Position numbers and translations under genes: made by a program. A stretch of 28,492 bases of DNA from CAZEDU01 sp964511185. GTDB lineage: Bacteria; Myxococcota; Myxococcia; Myxococcales; Myxococcaceae. How positions within the stretch are numbered: position 1 is the stretch's first letter; every line of letters starts with the position of its first letter. Where the stretch lies: positions 1 to 28,492 of the forward strand of contig CAZEDU010000064.1 in NCBI GenBank assembly GCA_964511185.1. The letters run 5' to 3'. Below, one piece after another: positions 7,784 through 16,178 of the stretch. The notes under the pieces were generated by a model. The model had not been told where the DNA came from, did no database searches, and worked only from the letters and a program-made list of their open reading frames with translations.

Positions 7784-8545
7784 ATGAGCCAGGGCGTCGA
7801 GATCAAGAGCGCGAACGAGATTGCATTGATGCGGGAGGCGGGCCGCATCGTGTGCGAGATTCTCGACGAGCTCGAGAAGATGGTCGCGCCCGGCGTCACC
7901 ACCTGGGAGCTCGATCAGTTCGCCGAAGATCTCATCTACAAGAAGGGCGCTAAGCCGGCGTTCAAGGGCTACCTCGGGTTTCCTTGCTCGCTGTGCGCGT
8001 CGGTGAACCACGAGGTGGTCCACGGCATCCCCTCGAAGAAGCGGAAGCTCGTGGAAGGCGACCTGATGAAGCTCGACTTCGGGGTCGTGTTCAAGGGCTT
8101 CTACGGCGACTCGGCTCGCACGGTTCCGGTCGGAAAGGTCTCGCCCGAGGCGCAGCAGCTCGCCGACGCCACCCGCGAGTCGCTCTACAAGGGCATCGAG
8201 CAGATGGTCCCCGGCAACCGGCTCGGCGACATTGGGGCCGCCATCCAGCGGCACGTCGAGGCGAAAGGTTACTCGGTCGTCCGCGACTTCGTGGGACACG
8301 GCATCGGCCGCAAGCTTCACGAGCAGCCGCAGGTGCCCAACTTCGGCAGCCCGAACACCGGCATGAAGCTCCGGCCCGGCCTCGTGCTGGCCATCGAGCC
8401 CATGGTGAACCTGGGCACCCACGAGGTCGACGTGCTGGACGACGACTGGACGGCCGTCACCTTGGACGGGAAGCTCTCGGCCCACTTCGAGCACACGATC
8501 TTGGTGACCGAGAACGGCCCGGAGATCCTCACCCGCTTGGGTTAA
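7784..8545 (+). CDS. map: Methionine aminopeptidase, type I
   Basis: MetAP of 253 residues, a cytoplasmic dinuclear-metal protease that removes the initiator Met from nascent proteins. The metal ligands are visible as Asp98, Asp109, His172, Glu205 and Glu236, each offset by one from the E. coli enzyme (97, 108, 171, 204, 235). FPCSLCASVNHEVVHGIPS is the substrate-site block. This agreement supports the ATG at 7784 over a GTG at 7769 that would overlap the adk stop and add five residues. There is no clear ribosome-binding sequence, so translation may be coupled to adk, 14 nt upstream. Confidence 0.97.
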   Translation: MSQGVEIKSANEIALMREAGRIVCEILDELEKMVAPGVTTWELDQFAEDLIYKKGAKPAFKGYLGFPCSLCASVNHEVVHGIPSKKRKLVEGDLMKLDFGVVFKGFYGDSARTVPVGKVSPEAQQLADATRESLYKGIEQMVPGNRLGDIGAAIQRHVEAKGYSVVRDFVGHGIGRKLHEQPQVPNFGSPNTGMKLRPGLVLAIEPMVNLGTHEVDVLDDDWTAVTLDGKLSAHFEHTILVTENGPEILTRLG

Positions 8546-8583
8546 GCGGCGGAATGGAAGGCTTTTCCTAAGGCTTCAGGCCA

Positions 8584-8617
8584 AGCACTTGCGCTTCATA
8601 GGGTATTAGTGCTATCC
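8584..8617 (+). promoter_or_regulatory. Inverted repeat and weak promoter-like signal upstream of infA
   Basis: The map-infA spacer is 119 nt. AGCACT (8584-8589) and AGTGCT (8608-8613) are perfect inverted arms 18 nt apart. A TTGCGC at 8589-8594 and an extended -10 (TGCTATCCC, from 8610) lie 18 nt apart in the same stretch. Either could control infA separately. Both signals are weak. Confidence 0.25.
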
Positions 8618-8664
8618 CGCCGCGCTTTCTCTTAGGTACCGCAGCAAAAAGACGAGGGTTTTGA

Positions 8665-8883
8665 TTGCCGAAGGATGACGCCATTGAGGTCGAGGGAACG
8701 GTGATGGAGCCGCTCCCCAACGCGATGTTCCGAGTGGAGCTGGACAATGGCCACAAGGTCCTCGCGCACATCTCAGGGAAGATGCGCATGCACTTCATCC
8801 GCATCCTTCCGGGCGACAAGGTGAAGGTCGAGCTCTCGCCGTACGACCTGACTCGGGGCCGCATCACGTACCGAGCGAAGTGA
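8665..8883 (+). CDS. infA: Translation initiation factor IF-1, TTG start
   Basis: IF-1 of 72 residues, a single OB-fold protein that binds the 30S A site during initiation. The sequence DAIEVEGTVMEPLPNAMFRV, then NGHKVLAHISGKMRMHFIRI and PGDKVKVELSPYDLTRGRI is nearly consensus. The start codon is TTG at 8665, giving MPKDDAIEVEG, which lines up with the usual MAKEDAIEVEG. The first in-frame ATG (8704) would delete conserved residues. GAGG at 8654-8657 is well spaced for the TTG. The rare start may limit expression. Confidence 0.97.
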   Translation: MPKDDAIEVEGTVMEPLPNAMFRVELDNGHKVLAHISGKMRMHFIRILPGDKVKVELSPYDLTRGRITYRAK

Positions 8884-8902
8884 AAGGGCGAGACAATTTT
8901 TT

Positions 8903-8924
8903 GAGGGTGCCTTCGGGCTTCCTC
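8903..8924 (+). other. UUCG-tetraloop hairpin between infA and rpmJ
   Basis: GAGG (8903-8906) pairs with CCTC (8921-8924), and GCC (8909-8911) pairs with GGC (8916-8918) closing a TTCG loop, with a two-base internal loop. It lies in the 66-nt infA-rpmJ gap after a short T-run. Function unknown; possibly mRNA stability or processing. Confidence 0.45.
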
Positions 8925-8949
8925 CAAGCGTCAGCGAGGTTTGTGGGTC

Positions 8950-9066
8950 ATGAAGGTTCGCGCGTCGGTCAAGAAGATTTGTGACAAGTGCAAGGTTCTT
9001 CGTCGCAAGGGCGTGGTGCGGGTGATCTGCGCGGCGAACCCTCGGCACAAGCAGCGTCAGGGTTAG
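8950..9066 (+). CDS. rpmJ: Large ribosomal subunit protein L36, zinc-binding form
   Basis: L36 of 38 residues, one of the smallest ribosomal proteins. The sequence begins MKVRASVKKICDKCKVLRRK and ends NPRHKQRQG, the standard L36 pattern. The zinc ligands Cys11, Cys14, Cys27 and His33 are intact, so this is the C+ form. Start ATG at 8950 and stop TAG at 9064-9066 were read directly from the sequence. It stands between infA and rpsM, its usual place. Confidence 0.97.
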   Translation: MKVRASVKKICDKCKVLRRKGVVRVICAANPRHKQRQG

Positions 9067-9102
9067 TTCAGCGTTTCTTTTCACGGACAAAGGCAAGACA
9101 CG

Positions 9103-9489
9103 ATGGCTCGTATCGCCGGTATCGACCTTCCCCCTGCCAAGCGGGTGGTCATTTCGCTTCAGTACATCTACGGGATCGGGAAGAAGAGCGCCCACGACAT
9201 CTGCAGCAAGGCGCAGATCGATCTGACCACTCGGACGAAGGACCTCACCGAGGAGCAGGCCCGGAAGATCCGCGAAATCATCGAGTCCGAGTACAAGGTC
9301 GAGGGCGACCTCCGGCGTGAAGTCACGATGAACATCAAGCGCTTGATGGACCTGGGCTGCTACCGCGGCCTGCGTCACCGCAAGGGGCTGCCGGTTCGCG
9401 GCCAGCGCACGCACACCAACTCGCGGACCCGCAAGGGCCCGAAGCGCGGCATCGTTCGCGCCAAGCCCGTGGCGGCGCCGGCGCGGTAG
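9103..9489 (+). CDS. rpsM: Small ribosomal subunit protein S13
   Basis: S13 of 128 residues, at the top of the 30S head, contacting the P-site tRNA and the 50S subunit. The beginning MARIAGIDLPPAKRVVISLQ, the YIYGIGKKSA helix-hairpin-helix segment and the C-terminal basic part GLRHRKGLPVRGQRTHTNSRT are conserved. The final residues (PVAAPAR) form a short extra tail. The start is an ATG preceded by AAAGGCAAGA. Confidence 0.98.
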   Translation: MARIAGIDLPPAKRVVISLQYIYGIGKKSAHDICSKAQIDLTTRTKDLTEEQARKIREIIESEYKVEGDLRREVTMNIKRLMDLGCYRGLRHRKGLPVRGQRTHTNSRTRKGPKRGIVRAKPVAAPAR

Positions 9490-9502
9490 TCAAACCATTT
9501 GG

Positions 9503-9523
9503 CCCCGTCGGCTGACGGCGGGG
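9503..9523 (+). other. Hairpin between rpsM and rpsK
   Basis: CCCCGTC (9503-9509) pairs with GACGG plus GG (9514-9518, then 9520 onward) around a GGCT loop, with a single bulged C at 9519. No T-run follows. It is one of a series of spacer hairpins in this part of the operon. Confidence 0.45.
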
Positions 9524-9551
9524 TGGACCACCTAGGGAGCACAAGAGTCAC

Positions 9552-9983
9552 ATGGCGGAAGAGACGACACAGGCTGCGGCGCCCACCCCGGAGGCAGGGG
9601 GGGAAGCGAAGAAGTCGAAGCGCAAGACGAAGAAGAACGTGCTGAACGGCATCGTTCACATTCAGGCGACCTTCAACAACACCCTCGTCACCATCACCGA
9701 CGTGTCGGGCAACGTGATTGCCTGGTCGTCGGCGGGGGCGCGCGGCTTCAAGGGCAGCCGCAAGTCGACTCCGTTCGCGGCGCAGGTGGCCGCGGGCGAC
9801 GCCGCCGCGAAGGCGATGGAGCACGGTCTGAAGAACGTGTCGATCCTGGTGAAGGGCCCGGGCGCTGGCCGTGAGTCGGCGCTGCGCGCGATCGCCGCGG
9901 CGGGCCTGAAGATCTCGCTGATTCGCGACGTGACCCCGATCCCCCACAACGGCTGCCGTCAGGCGAAGCGGCGCCGCGTCTAA
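9552..9983 (+). CDS. rpsK: Small ribosomal subunit protein S11
   Basis: S11 of 143 residues, on the 30S platform next to the mRNA exit site. The core starts near residue 33 (NGIVHIQATFNNTLVTITD) and includes VIAWSSAGARGFKGSRKSTP, GPGAGRESALRAI and the ending TPIPHNGCRQAKRRRV. The first 30 residues, rich in Ala, Glu and Lys, make it longer than the usual 127-130. The ATG is preceded by GGGAGC about 12 nt upstream. Confidence 0.98.
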   Translation: MAEETTQAAAPTPEAGGEAKKSKRKTKKNVLNGIVHIQATFNNTLVTITDVSGNVIAWSSAGARGFKGSRKSTPFAAQVAAGDAAAKAMEHGLKNVSILVKGPGAGRESALRAIAAAGLKISLIRDVTPIPHNGCRQAKRRRV

Positions 9984-9991
9984 CTCTTTTC

Positions 9992-10021
9992 GGCCGAGCG
10001 TCCCGTCAAGGGCGTTCGGCC
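9992..10021 (+). other. Strong hairpin between rpsK and rpsD
   Basis: GGCCGAGCG (9992-10000) pairs with CGTTCGGCC (10013-10021) with one G-T pair, and CCC (10002-10004) pairs with GGG (10010-10012) around a GTCAA loop. One T bulges between the stems. A T5 run follows 13 nt later. It could be an attenuator or an S4 binding leader; in E. coli S4 represses the alpha operon from a site near rpsM. Confidence 0.5.
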
Positions 10022-10053
10022 CAGACCACCTCGAGTTTTTCTAGGAGAAGCAA

Positions 10054-10680
10054 GTGGCTCGATACACCGCCAGCGTTTGCCGCATCTGCCGACGCGAAAA
10101 TCTGAAGATGTACCTCAAGGGCGACCGTTGCTACACGGACAAGTGCGCCATCGAGCGCCGTCCGTACCCGCCCGGTCAGCACGGCCAGGGCCGCGTGAAG
10201 TTCTCCGGCTACGGCGTGCAGCTGCGCGAGAAGCAGAAGGTCAAGCGCATGTACGGGCTGCTGGAGAGCCAGTTCCGTGGCTACTTCCGCCGTGCGTCGG
10301 CCGCCAAGGGCAAGACCGGCGAGACGTTGCTGCAGCAGCTCGAGCTCCGGCTCGACAACGTCGTCTTCCGCATGGGCTTCGCGGACACGCGCGCCGAGGC
10401 GCGCCAGCTGGTGCGTCACGGCCACTTCACGGTGAACGGCAAGCGGGTGAACATCCCGTCGTTCGCGGTGAAGCCGGGCGCCGTGATCGAGGTCGCGGAC
10501 AAGAGCAAGAAGATGATTCGGATCGCCGAGGCGATCGAGACGGTCGACCGGCGCGGCATTCCGCAGTGGCTCGACGTCGACAAGAAGGCGATGAAGGGCT
10601 CGGTGCGGTCGGTCCCGAACCGCGAAGACCTCACGATGCCGATTCAAGAGCAGCTCATCGTCGAGCTCTACTCGAAGTAG
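10054..10680 (+). CDS. rpsD: Small ribosomal subunit protein S4, zinc-binding form
   Basis: S4 of 208 residues, a primary 16S rRNA binder and, in E. coli, the autogenous regulator of the alpha operon. The N-terminus has four Cys (Cys9, Cys12, Cys26, Cys31), the C+ zinc arrangement. PYPPGQHGQGR and QLREKQKVKRMYGLLE are the family blocks, and the S4 RNA-binding domain reads LDNVVFRMGFADTRAEARQL then VRHGHFTVNGKRVNIPS. The start is GTG at 10054 with TAGGAGAAG upstream. Confidence 0.98.
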   Translation: MARYTASVCRICRRENLKMYLKGDRCYTDKCAIERRPYPPGQHGQGRVKFSGYGVQLREKQKVKRMYGLLESQFRGYFRRASAAKGKTGETLLQQLELRLDNVVFRMGFADTRAEARQLVRHGHFTVNGKRVNIPSFAVKPGAVIEVADKSKKMIRIAEAIETVDRRGIPQWLDVDKKAMKGSVRSVPNREDLTMPIQEQLIVELYSK

Positions 10681-10700
10681 TCCCAACGCCGGGCCGTCCT

Positions 10701-10717
10701 CCCGCCTTGGTGGCGGG
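10701..10717 (+). other. Hairpin between rpsD and rpoA
   Basis: CCCGCC (10701-10706) and GGCGGG (10712-10717) form a perfect 6-bp stem with a TTGGT loop in the 75-nt spacer. It has no T-run and so is probably not a terminator. Confidence 0.5.
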
Positions 10718-10755
10718 TATGTTGGTGACGCGCAGGCACAAGGAGCAACCGCAAC

Positions 10756-11835
<1,080 letters not shown>

Positions 11836-11848
11836 GAGGTTTCACCAA

Positions 11849-11884
11849 AACGAAGGCATGCTCTTGGGTGGGCGCGCCTTCGTT
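11849..11884 (+). other. Long-stem hairpin between rpoA and rplQ
   Basis: AACGAAGGC (11849-11857) and GCCTTCGTT (11876-11884) are perfect 9-nt inverted arms around an 18-nt loop, followed by ATTTCC. The pairing could act as a partial terminator or processing site that lowers rplQ relative to rpoA. Confidence 0.5.
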
Positions 11885-11937
11885 ATTTCCACCCGGTACC
11901 TGATACGGCCGGGCTGGTTCACGAAGGAAGGCAAGCA

Positions 11938-12372
11938 ATGCGTCACCGCGTAGGACAACGAAAGCTGCAGCGGACCACGTCGCACCGTATGGCGATGCTC
12001 CGCAATATGGTCACCTCGCTGCTCGAGCACGAGGCGATTCGCACCACCATCCCGAAGGCGAAGGAAGCGCGCCCGATCGCCGAGCGCATCATCACGCTGG
12101 GCAAGCGTGGCGGCCTCGCCAACCAACGCTTGGCCGAGCGCACGGTGAAGAACAAGGCCGTGCTCAGCAAGGTCTTCAACGAGCTGAAGGACCGCTACTC
12201 GGGCCGCGCGGGTGGCTACACGCGCATCGTTCGCCTGGGATTCCGGAAGGGTGACGCTGCCGAGATGGCCCTGCTCGAGCTGGTCGATCGATCGTCGGGC
12301 GAAGAGGCCGCCGAGCCCGAGAAGAAGCCGGCCCGGAAGAAGAGCGAGAAGAGCGCGGCCGCCAAGAAGTAG
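11938..12372 (+). CDS. rplQ: Large ribosomal subunit protein L17
   Basis: L17 of 144 residues, at the base of the 50S subunit near the exit tunnel. The N-terminal MRHRVGQRKLQRTTSHRMAM, the RIITLGKRGG segment and GGYTRIVRLGFRKGDAAEMA are conserved. The Lys/Glu/Ala-rich tail from about residue 120 is an extension beyond the usual fold. GAAGGAAGG lies just upstream of the ATG. This is the last gene of the superoperon, with a terminator 24 nt after the stop. Confidence 0.98.
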   Translation: MRHRVGQRKLQRTTSHRMAMLRNMVTSLLEHEAIRTTIPKAKEARPIAERIITLGKRGGLANQRLAERTVKNKAVLSKVFNELKDRYSGRAGGYTRIVRLGFRKGDAAEMALLELVDRSSGEEAAEPEKKPARKKSEKSAAAKK

Positions 12373-12395
12373 CGCTTCGCGAAAGCTCGAAATCG

Positions 12396-12430
12396 AAAAG
12401 CCGCTGGCTGAAGAAGCCGGCGGCTTTTTT
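12396..12430. terminator. Bidirectional intrinsic terminator after rplQ
   Basis: A 14-bp stem (12396-12409 with 12415-12428, one G-T pair) closes a GAAGA loop and runs into T6 at 12425-12430. On the opposite strand the stem ends in a four-T run, so it can also stop transcription of the leftward operon, whose last gene ends 18 nt away. Confidence 0.92.
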
Positions 12431-12447
12431 GTTGCCGCAAGCGGCGC

Positions 12448-13077
12448 TCAGTGGATGGGCTGGCCGTTCTTGACGAGCCACGTCGAGCCCTCGGCGGTCT
12501 CGATGCGCAGCTGTCGAATGCTCAGGTCGAGCGCGGGTTTCCCGTCGGGCCCCAAGAGCTCTTTGCTCGGCGCGCTGACGTCGTCCCCCGGCAGCACGAC
12601 CTCGCGGTAGAGGTTGTAGCTGCCATTGGCGATGAGCTTCACGTTTCGCCACGGGTGCTCGCTGCCGTTTCGCACCAGGTAGAACATGCGGCCCGAGCCA
12701 TCCAGGCTCTCGGTGGCGGTGACCACCGCGCCGATCCTATTCGAGCCTTGCTCCCCCTCACCGGGGCAGGCCACGACCACCGTGGCGGCCGAGACGGTGA
12801 GCCAGGCCGCGATGATGGCGAACTTGTACTTGAAGTACCGGTCCGAGCTCTTGAAGTCCTGCACGGTGTCGCGCAGCACCCCCGCGACGTTGAGGGCGGC
12901 GTCCGCCGCGCCTTCCTTGAGGACCCCCTTCGTGAGGGTCGGGCTCTTCGGCAGCGGCTGAGTGCGCGCGGCACTCACGGCCTTCATCGCGCCCGGGTTG
13001 GAGGTGGAGCGAGGACGGGAGGCGCTGGTGGGGGGGGGCTGCCCGGAACGTGGGTCTTTGGGAGGCTGGTCGCTCAT
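12448..13077 (-). CDS. Single-span membrane protein of unknown function
   Basis: A 209-residue protein whose family I do not recognise. Residues 1-50 are Pro/Ser/Arg-rich and probably disordered. Residues 86-104 (FAIIAAWLTVSAATVVVAC) are a likely membrane segment. The remaining 100 residues are polar, with beta-strand-like stretches (RMFYLVRNGSEHPWRNVKLI), and probably face the periplasm. The N-terminus lacks a signal peptide, which suggests N-in, C-out topology. The ATG at 13077 was chosen. A TTG at 13119 with AAGG upstream is a real alternative that adds 14 residues. It is last in a leftward gene run, 48 nt after a TPR lipoprotein gene. Confidence 0.8.
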   Translation of the reverse strand: MSDQPPKDPRSGQPPPTSASRPRSTSNPGAMKAVSAARTQPLPKSPTLTKGVLKEGAADAALNVAGVLRDTVQDFKSSDRYFKYKFAIIAAWLTVSAATVVVACPGEGEQGSNRIGAVVTATESLDGSGRMFYLVRNGSEHPWRNVKLIANGSYNLYREVVLPGDDVSAPSKELLGPDGKPALDLSIRQLRIETAEGSTWLVKNGQPIH

Positions 13078-13125
13078 CGCCGGCGGGCGGAAGTCTACGG
13101 GGCGGGACTCACGCGTCAAAGACCT

Positions 13126-14487
13126 TCATGGGGTCGACTGTGTGCGCACCTGCTCGAGGGCGCGGGAGGCCAGGGCATTCTCGGGTTGCAGCTTGAGGAC
13201 GCGCTGGAGGTACCCCGTCGCCTGGTCGGCGGCCGCGCGGCGCTCGGCGGGGCTGGGGGCCTGCGCGCTGCGCGCGGCGTACAGCAGGCCCAGCCGCAGG
13301 AGGCACTCGAGGTTCTCGGGCTCGCGCTCGAGCACGACCTTGAGCTCGCGCTCGGCGGCGGCGAAGTCGCCTTGCAGCTCGAGGCTCTGCGCGAGCTTGA
13401 GCCGAGCGGCCATCAGGTCGGGCGCGAGCGTGACGAGCGTGCGGTAGCGGCCCGTCGCGGCGGCGTAGTCACGACGCTCGAACGCGAAGTCGCCCAGGCG
13501 CAGGTAGGCGGAGTCGAGGAAGGGGTCTCGCTCGAGCGCGCGCAGGAAGTGCTCCTCCGCCTGCTGGGGCCGCTGCCGGCCCAGGTAGAGCTCGCCCAGG
13601 TACAGGTAGTTCTTCCCGTCGTCGGGCTTGAGCTCGATCGCGCGCCGGAACTCGTCGACCGCGCGGCCCGGGTCGTCGATTCGCTGGTAGGCGAGCCCGA
13701 GGAGCGTGTGCGCCACCGACAGGTCAGGGAAGTCGCGGAGCGCCTCCTCGAACGAGATGATGGCTTCCTGCGGCAGGTCGCGCTCCTGCAGCCAGGTGAT
13801 GCCCTCCTCGAGCTTGCCGCGCGCCTGCTTCGGCGTGCTGGCGAAGGGGTCGGACAGCTCCGACATCAGGGCGCGGCCGGTGGCGACCTCGTGGGGCGAA
13901 GGCGAGCCGTTCACCATGGCGCGCAGCGCGTCGACCGCTGGTTTGGGCTTGCCGTTGCGGTGGTAGGCCTTGGCGAGCGGGAGCGCGTACCCTGAGCGTT
14001 CGGGCGCCAGCTGCGCGGCGCGCTCGAGCGAGGCGAGGGCGCGTTCGTAGCGCTCGGACTCGAGGAGCGCGACCCCCAGGCGGTAGTGCAGCTCGGCCTC
14101 TTGGGGCTCGAGCTCCACCGCGCGCGCCAGCTCGGCGATGGCCGGCTCTCCGGCGTCGGCCGCGCGGGCAAACAGCGCCAGCCCCCGCATGTAGTGGGTG
14201 ACCGCGTCGTCCCGGAGGGCGTTCCCGTCTGGGCCGGTCAGCCGTTCCAACAGTGCGCGGGTACGACCGGCCTTCACGTGCGCCTCGACGAGCGCCCTGG
14301 CGATGGAGAGGTCGCGAGGCGATTCGGCGTGCAGCGCCTCCAGCAGCGAAATCGCCTTCTCCGGCTGATTCTGCGCCAGGTAGGCCTGGGCTTGCTCACG
14401 CGGGGAGCGCGCTGGGCCGACGCCTTTGGCGCAGGCCAACGTCGTGGCGGCGAGGACGATGGCTCCGAGGCGACGGTTCAGGTTCAC
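13126..14487 (-). CDS. TPR-repeat lipoprotein
   Basis: A 453-residue protein with a short lipoprotein-type signal (Cys19 after TTLA, not an ideal lipobox) and then tandem tetratricopeptide repeats through almost the whole length. Examples of TPR units are ALARAVELEPQEAELHYRLG, SLERAAQLAPERSGYALPLA, EFRRAIELKPDDGKNYLYLG and HFLRALERDPFLDSAYLRLG. TPR arrays bind protein partners, so it is probably a scaffold at the inner or outer membrane. The start is GTG at 14487, overlapping the stop of the acyltransferase gene by 4 nt (GTGA), which implies translational coupling. No enzymatic motif was seen. Confidence 0.88.
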   Translation of the reverse strand: MNLNRRLGAIVLAATTLACAKGVGPARSPREQAQAYLAQNQPEKAISLLEALHAESPRDLSIARALVEAHVKAGRTRALLERLTGPDGNALRDDAVTHYMRGLALFARAADAGEPAIAELARAVELEPQEAELHYRLGVALLESERYERALASLERAAQLAPERSGYALPLAKAYHRNGKPKPAVDALRAMVNGSPSPHEVATGRALMSELSDPFASTPKQARGKLEEGITWLQERDLPQEAIISFEEALRDFPDLSVAHTLLGLAYQRIDDPGRAVDEFRRAIELKPDDGKNYLYLGELYLGRQRPQQAEEHFLRALERDPFLDSAYLRLGDFAFERRDYAAATGRYRTLVTLAPDLMAARLKLAQSLELQGDFAAAERELKVVLEREPENLECLLRLGLLYAARSAQAPSPAERRAAADQATGYLQRVLKLQPENALASRALEQVRTQSTP

Positions 14488-15275
14488 GGGGTGACCTCGT
14501 TCGGGGCGTTTGGGCCGACGCCCTCTTTGCCTGGCGCCGCGATGGCGTCGGCGACGTCGCCGCCTTGCCCGCCGAGCTGTTCGTGCAGGCGGATGATGCG
14601 GGTCCGCACCTCGCGCGCGAGGCTTTCGCGGCCGTCGGGCGCGAAGGGGCTCACGTCGATGGGCTCGCCGATCGCCACGCGGACGGAGCCCGGGGTGATC
14701 CGCCAGCTGTTCCTCGGCATGATGCGGTCGGTGCCGACGATGGCGACCGGGCAGACGGCGGCGCCGGACTTGAGCGCGAGCGCGAACGGCCCCTTCTTGA
14801 ACGGCAGGATGCGGCCCGTCGACCGAGTGCCTTCGGGGTAGACGATGATGCTGGTGCCGCGGCGTATCTTCTGGACCGCATCATCGAGCGAGGCGATGGC
14901 CCTGGCGCGGTTGGAGCGGTCGATGAACAGGTGGCCGGCGATCCATATGTACCAGCCGAGCACGGGCACCCACTTGAGCTGGCTCTTCGCGAGGAAGCGG
15001 ATGTTCACCGGGATGGCGTGGAACAGCACCGGGATGTCGAGGGTGGAGTGGTGGTTCGAGACGTAGATCGTCGGACGCTGGGGATCGGCGTTCTCGCGGC
15101 CCTGCACTTCGAGCGCGACTTTGCCCGCCCAGAACAACCCCGGCGCCCAGATGTTCCGCGCGATCCAAATCGAGGTGTCGGTGCTCCAGGTGAGCAGCAT
15201 CGCGAGACACGCCACCACGAAGAGCACGGTGAGCCAGACGGCGTGAAACGCGATGTAGAAGAGGGCGCGGAGCAT
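14484..15275 (-). CDS. 1-acyl-sn-glycerol-3-phosphate acyltransferase (PlsC family)
   Basis: A 263-residue membrane-bound acyltransferase that would add an acyl chain to lysophosphatidic acid to form phosphatidic acid. Motif I is NHHSTLD (residues 74-80, with the catalytic His and Asp). Motif II is near FIDRSN (117-122), motif III is YPEGTRS (146-152) and motif IV is around CPVAIVGT. A hydrophobic N-terminal segment (about residues 5-29) anchors it. It is flanked by two TPR lipoprotein genes: 12 nt from the upstream one and overlapping the downstream one. The PlsC family is broad, so the exact acyl acceptor is not fixed by sequence. Confidence 0.93.
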   Translation of the reverse strand: MLRALFYIAFHAVWLTVLFVVACLAMLLTWSTDTSIWIARNIWAPGLFWAGKVALEVQGRENADPQRPTIYVSNHHSTLDIPVLFHAIPVNIRFLAKSQLKWVPVLGWYIWIAGHLFIDRSNRARAIASLDDAVQKIRRGTSIIVYPEGTRSTGRILPFKKGPFALALKSGAAVCPVAIVGTDRIMPRNSWRITPGSVRVAIGEPIDVSPFAPDGRESLAREVRTRIIRLHEQLGGQGGDVADAIAAPGKEGVGPNAPNEVTP

Positions 15276-15287
15276 CGAGCGCGGGCG

Positions 15288-16064
15288 TCAAGCGCCTTCG
15301 ATCACCTTGAGGAACTCGGGGTCGTCTTTCAGGGCGGCGAAGGCAGGGTCCTTGCGGACCTCCTCGGCGGGGAGCATGCCCGGGTTGTCCTTCGAGCGCG
15401 CGAGCGCCTCGCGCAGGTGGTCGAGCACCTGGTCGCGCTGCTGGCGGGCGGCCGCGAGCCGGGCGAGCCCGTACCAGGCGAAGGGCGAGCGCGGGTGCTC
15501 CTTGGCGAGCAGCTCGAAGGTCGCCTGCGCCTGATCGAACGACTTCGCGGCGATGAAGGCGCTGCCGCGCGTGTAGAGGACCGAAGGGTTCTTGGCGTCG
15601 ACCCGCATCGCCTCCGCGGTGTCTTGCACGGCGAGCTCGGCGTCGTTGGGGCCGCTTCGGCGCATGGCGAGGTTGGCCCGCGAGAGCCGGGCGAAGACGT
15701 TGCCGGGCTGCTGCTCGATGAGCCCGCCGAGCCGGTCGATCGCCGAGTCGAGCTTGCCCTCCTCGGCGTCGAGGCGTGAGAGGCCGATCCGCGCCTCGAT
15801 CGCGCCCTTGGGATCGATCTGCAGCGCTTCCTCGTAGGCGGCGCGCGCCTCTTGTTGCCGCTTCTGGTCGAGGAGCACGTGTCCGAGCAGCTCGCGCGGG
15901 CGCGCCTTCTTCGGGGCCGCCTGGGCGGCGGCGCGGTAGGCCTCGATGGCCTCGTCGAACTTCTTCTGGGACGCGAGCACGTTGCCGCGGGCGATGTCGG
16001 TCTGGCCCGGCTCGGAGCAGGCGAGCGCGAGCGATGCGAGAAGGACGAGAACCAGGGCGCGCAT
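15288..16064 (-). CDS. TPR-repeat lipoprotein, first gene of the leftward operon
   Basis: A 258-residue protein. Residues 1-16 (MRALVLVLLASLALAC) look like a lipoprotein signal with Cys16 as the acylated residue. The rest has several TPR units (RGNVLASQKKFDEAIEAYRA, GHVLLDQKRQQEARAAYEEA, RGSAFIAAKSFDQAQATFEL). It starts at ATG 16064 with no obvious ribosome-binding sequence. It is separated by a 114-nt gap from the divergent kinase gene, so the operon promoter should lie there. The function is unknown beyond protein interaction. Confidence 0.88.
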   Translation of the reverse strand: MRALVLVLLASLALACSEPGQTDIARGNVLASQKKFDEAIEAYRAAAQAAPKKARPRELLGHVLLDQKRQQEARAAYEEALQIDPKGAIEARIGLSRLDAEEGKLDSAIDRLGGLIEQQPGNVFARLSRANLAMRRSGPNDAELAVQDTAEAMRVDAKNPSVLYTRGSAFIAAKSFDQAQATFELLAKEHPRSPFAWYGLARLAAARQQRDQVLDHLREALARSKDNPGMLPAEEVRKDPAFAALKDDPEFLKVIEGA

Positions 16065-16085
16065 GGGCGGGCTTGTATCGCACGG

Positions 16086-16100
16086 GCTGGGCTGGTGCCA
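16086..16100 (-). promoter_or_regulatory. Possible sigma54-type promoter for the leftward operon
   Basis: On the minus strand TGGCACCAGCCCAGC has the -24 block TGGCAC and GC at the -12 position in correct spacing, but lacks the TT before GC. It would place the transcript start about 10-12 nt before the ATG at 16064. One mismatched element in GC-rich DNA is weak evidence. Confidence 0.2.
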
Positions 16101-16178
16101 CAGCTCATGGCGCCTGCTCGGCCGCGTGGTTGCCAGTCGCCTCGCCGGACCGAAAGCCTGCTAGAAGCCCAGTCACCC

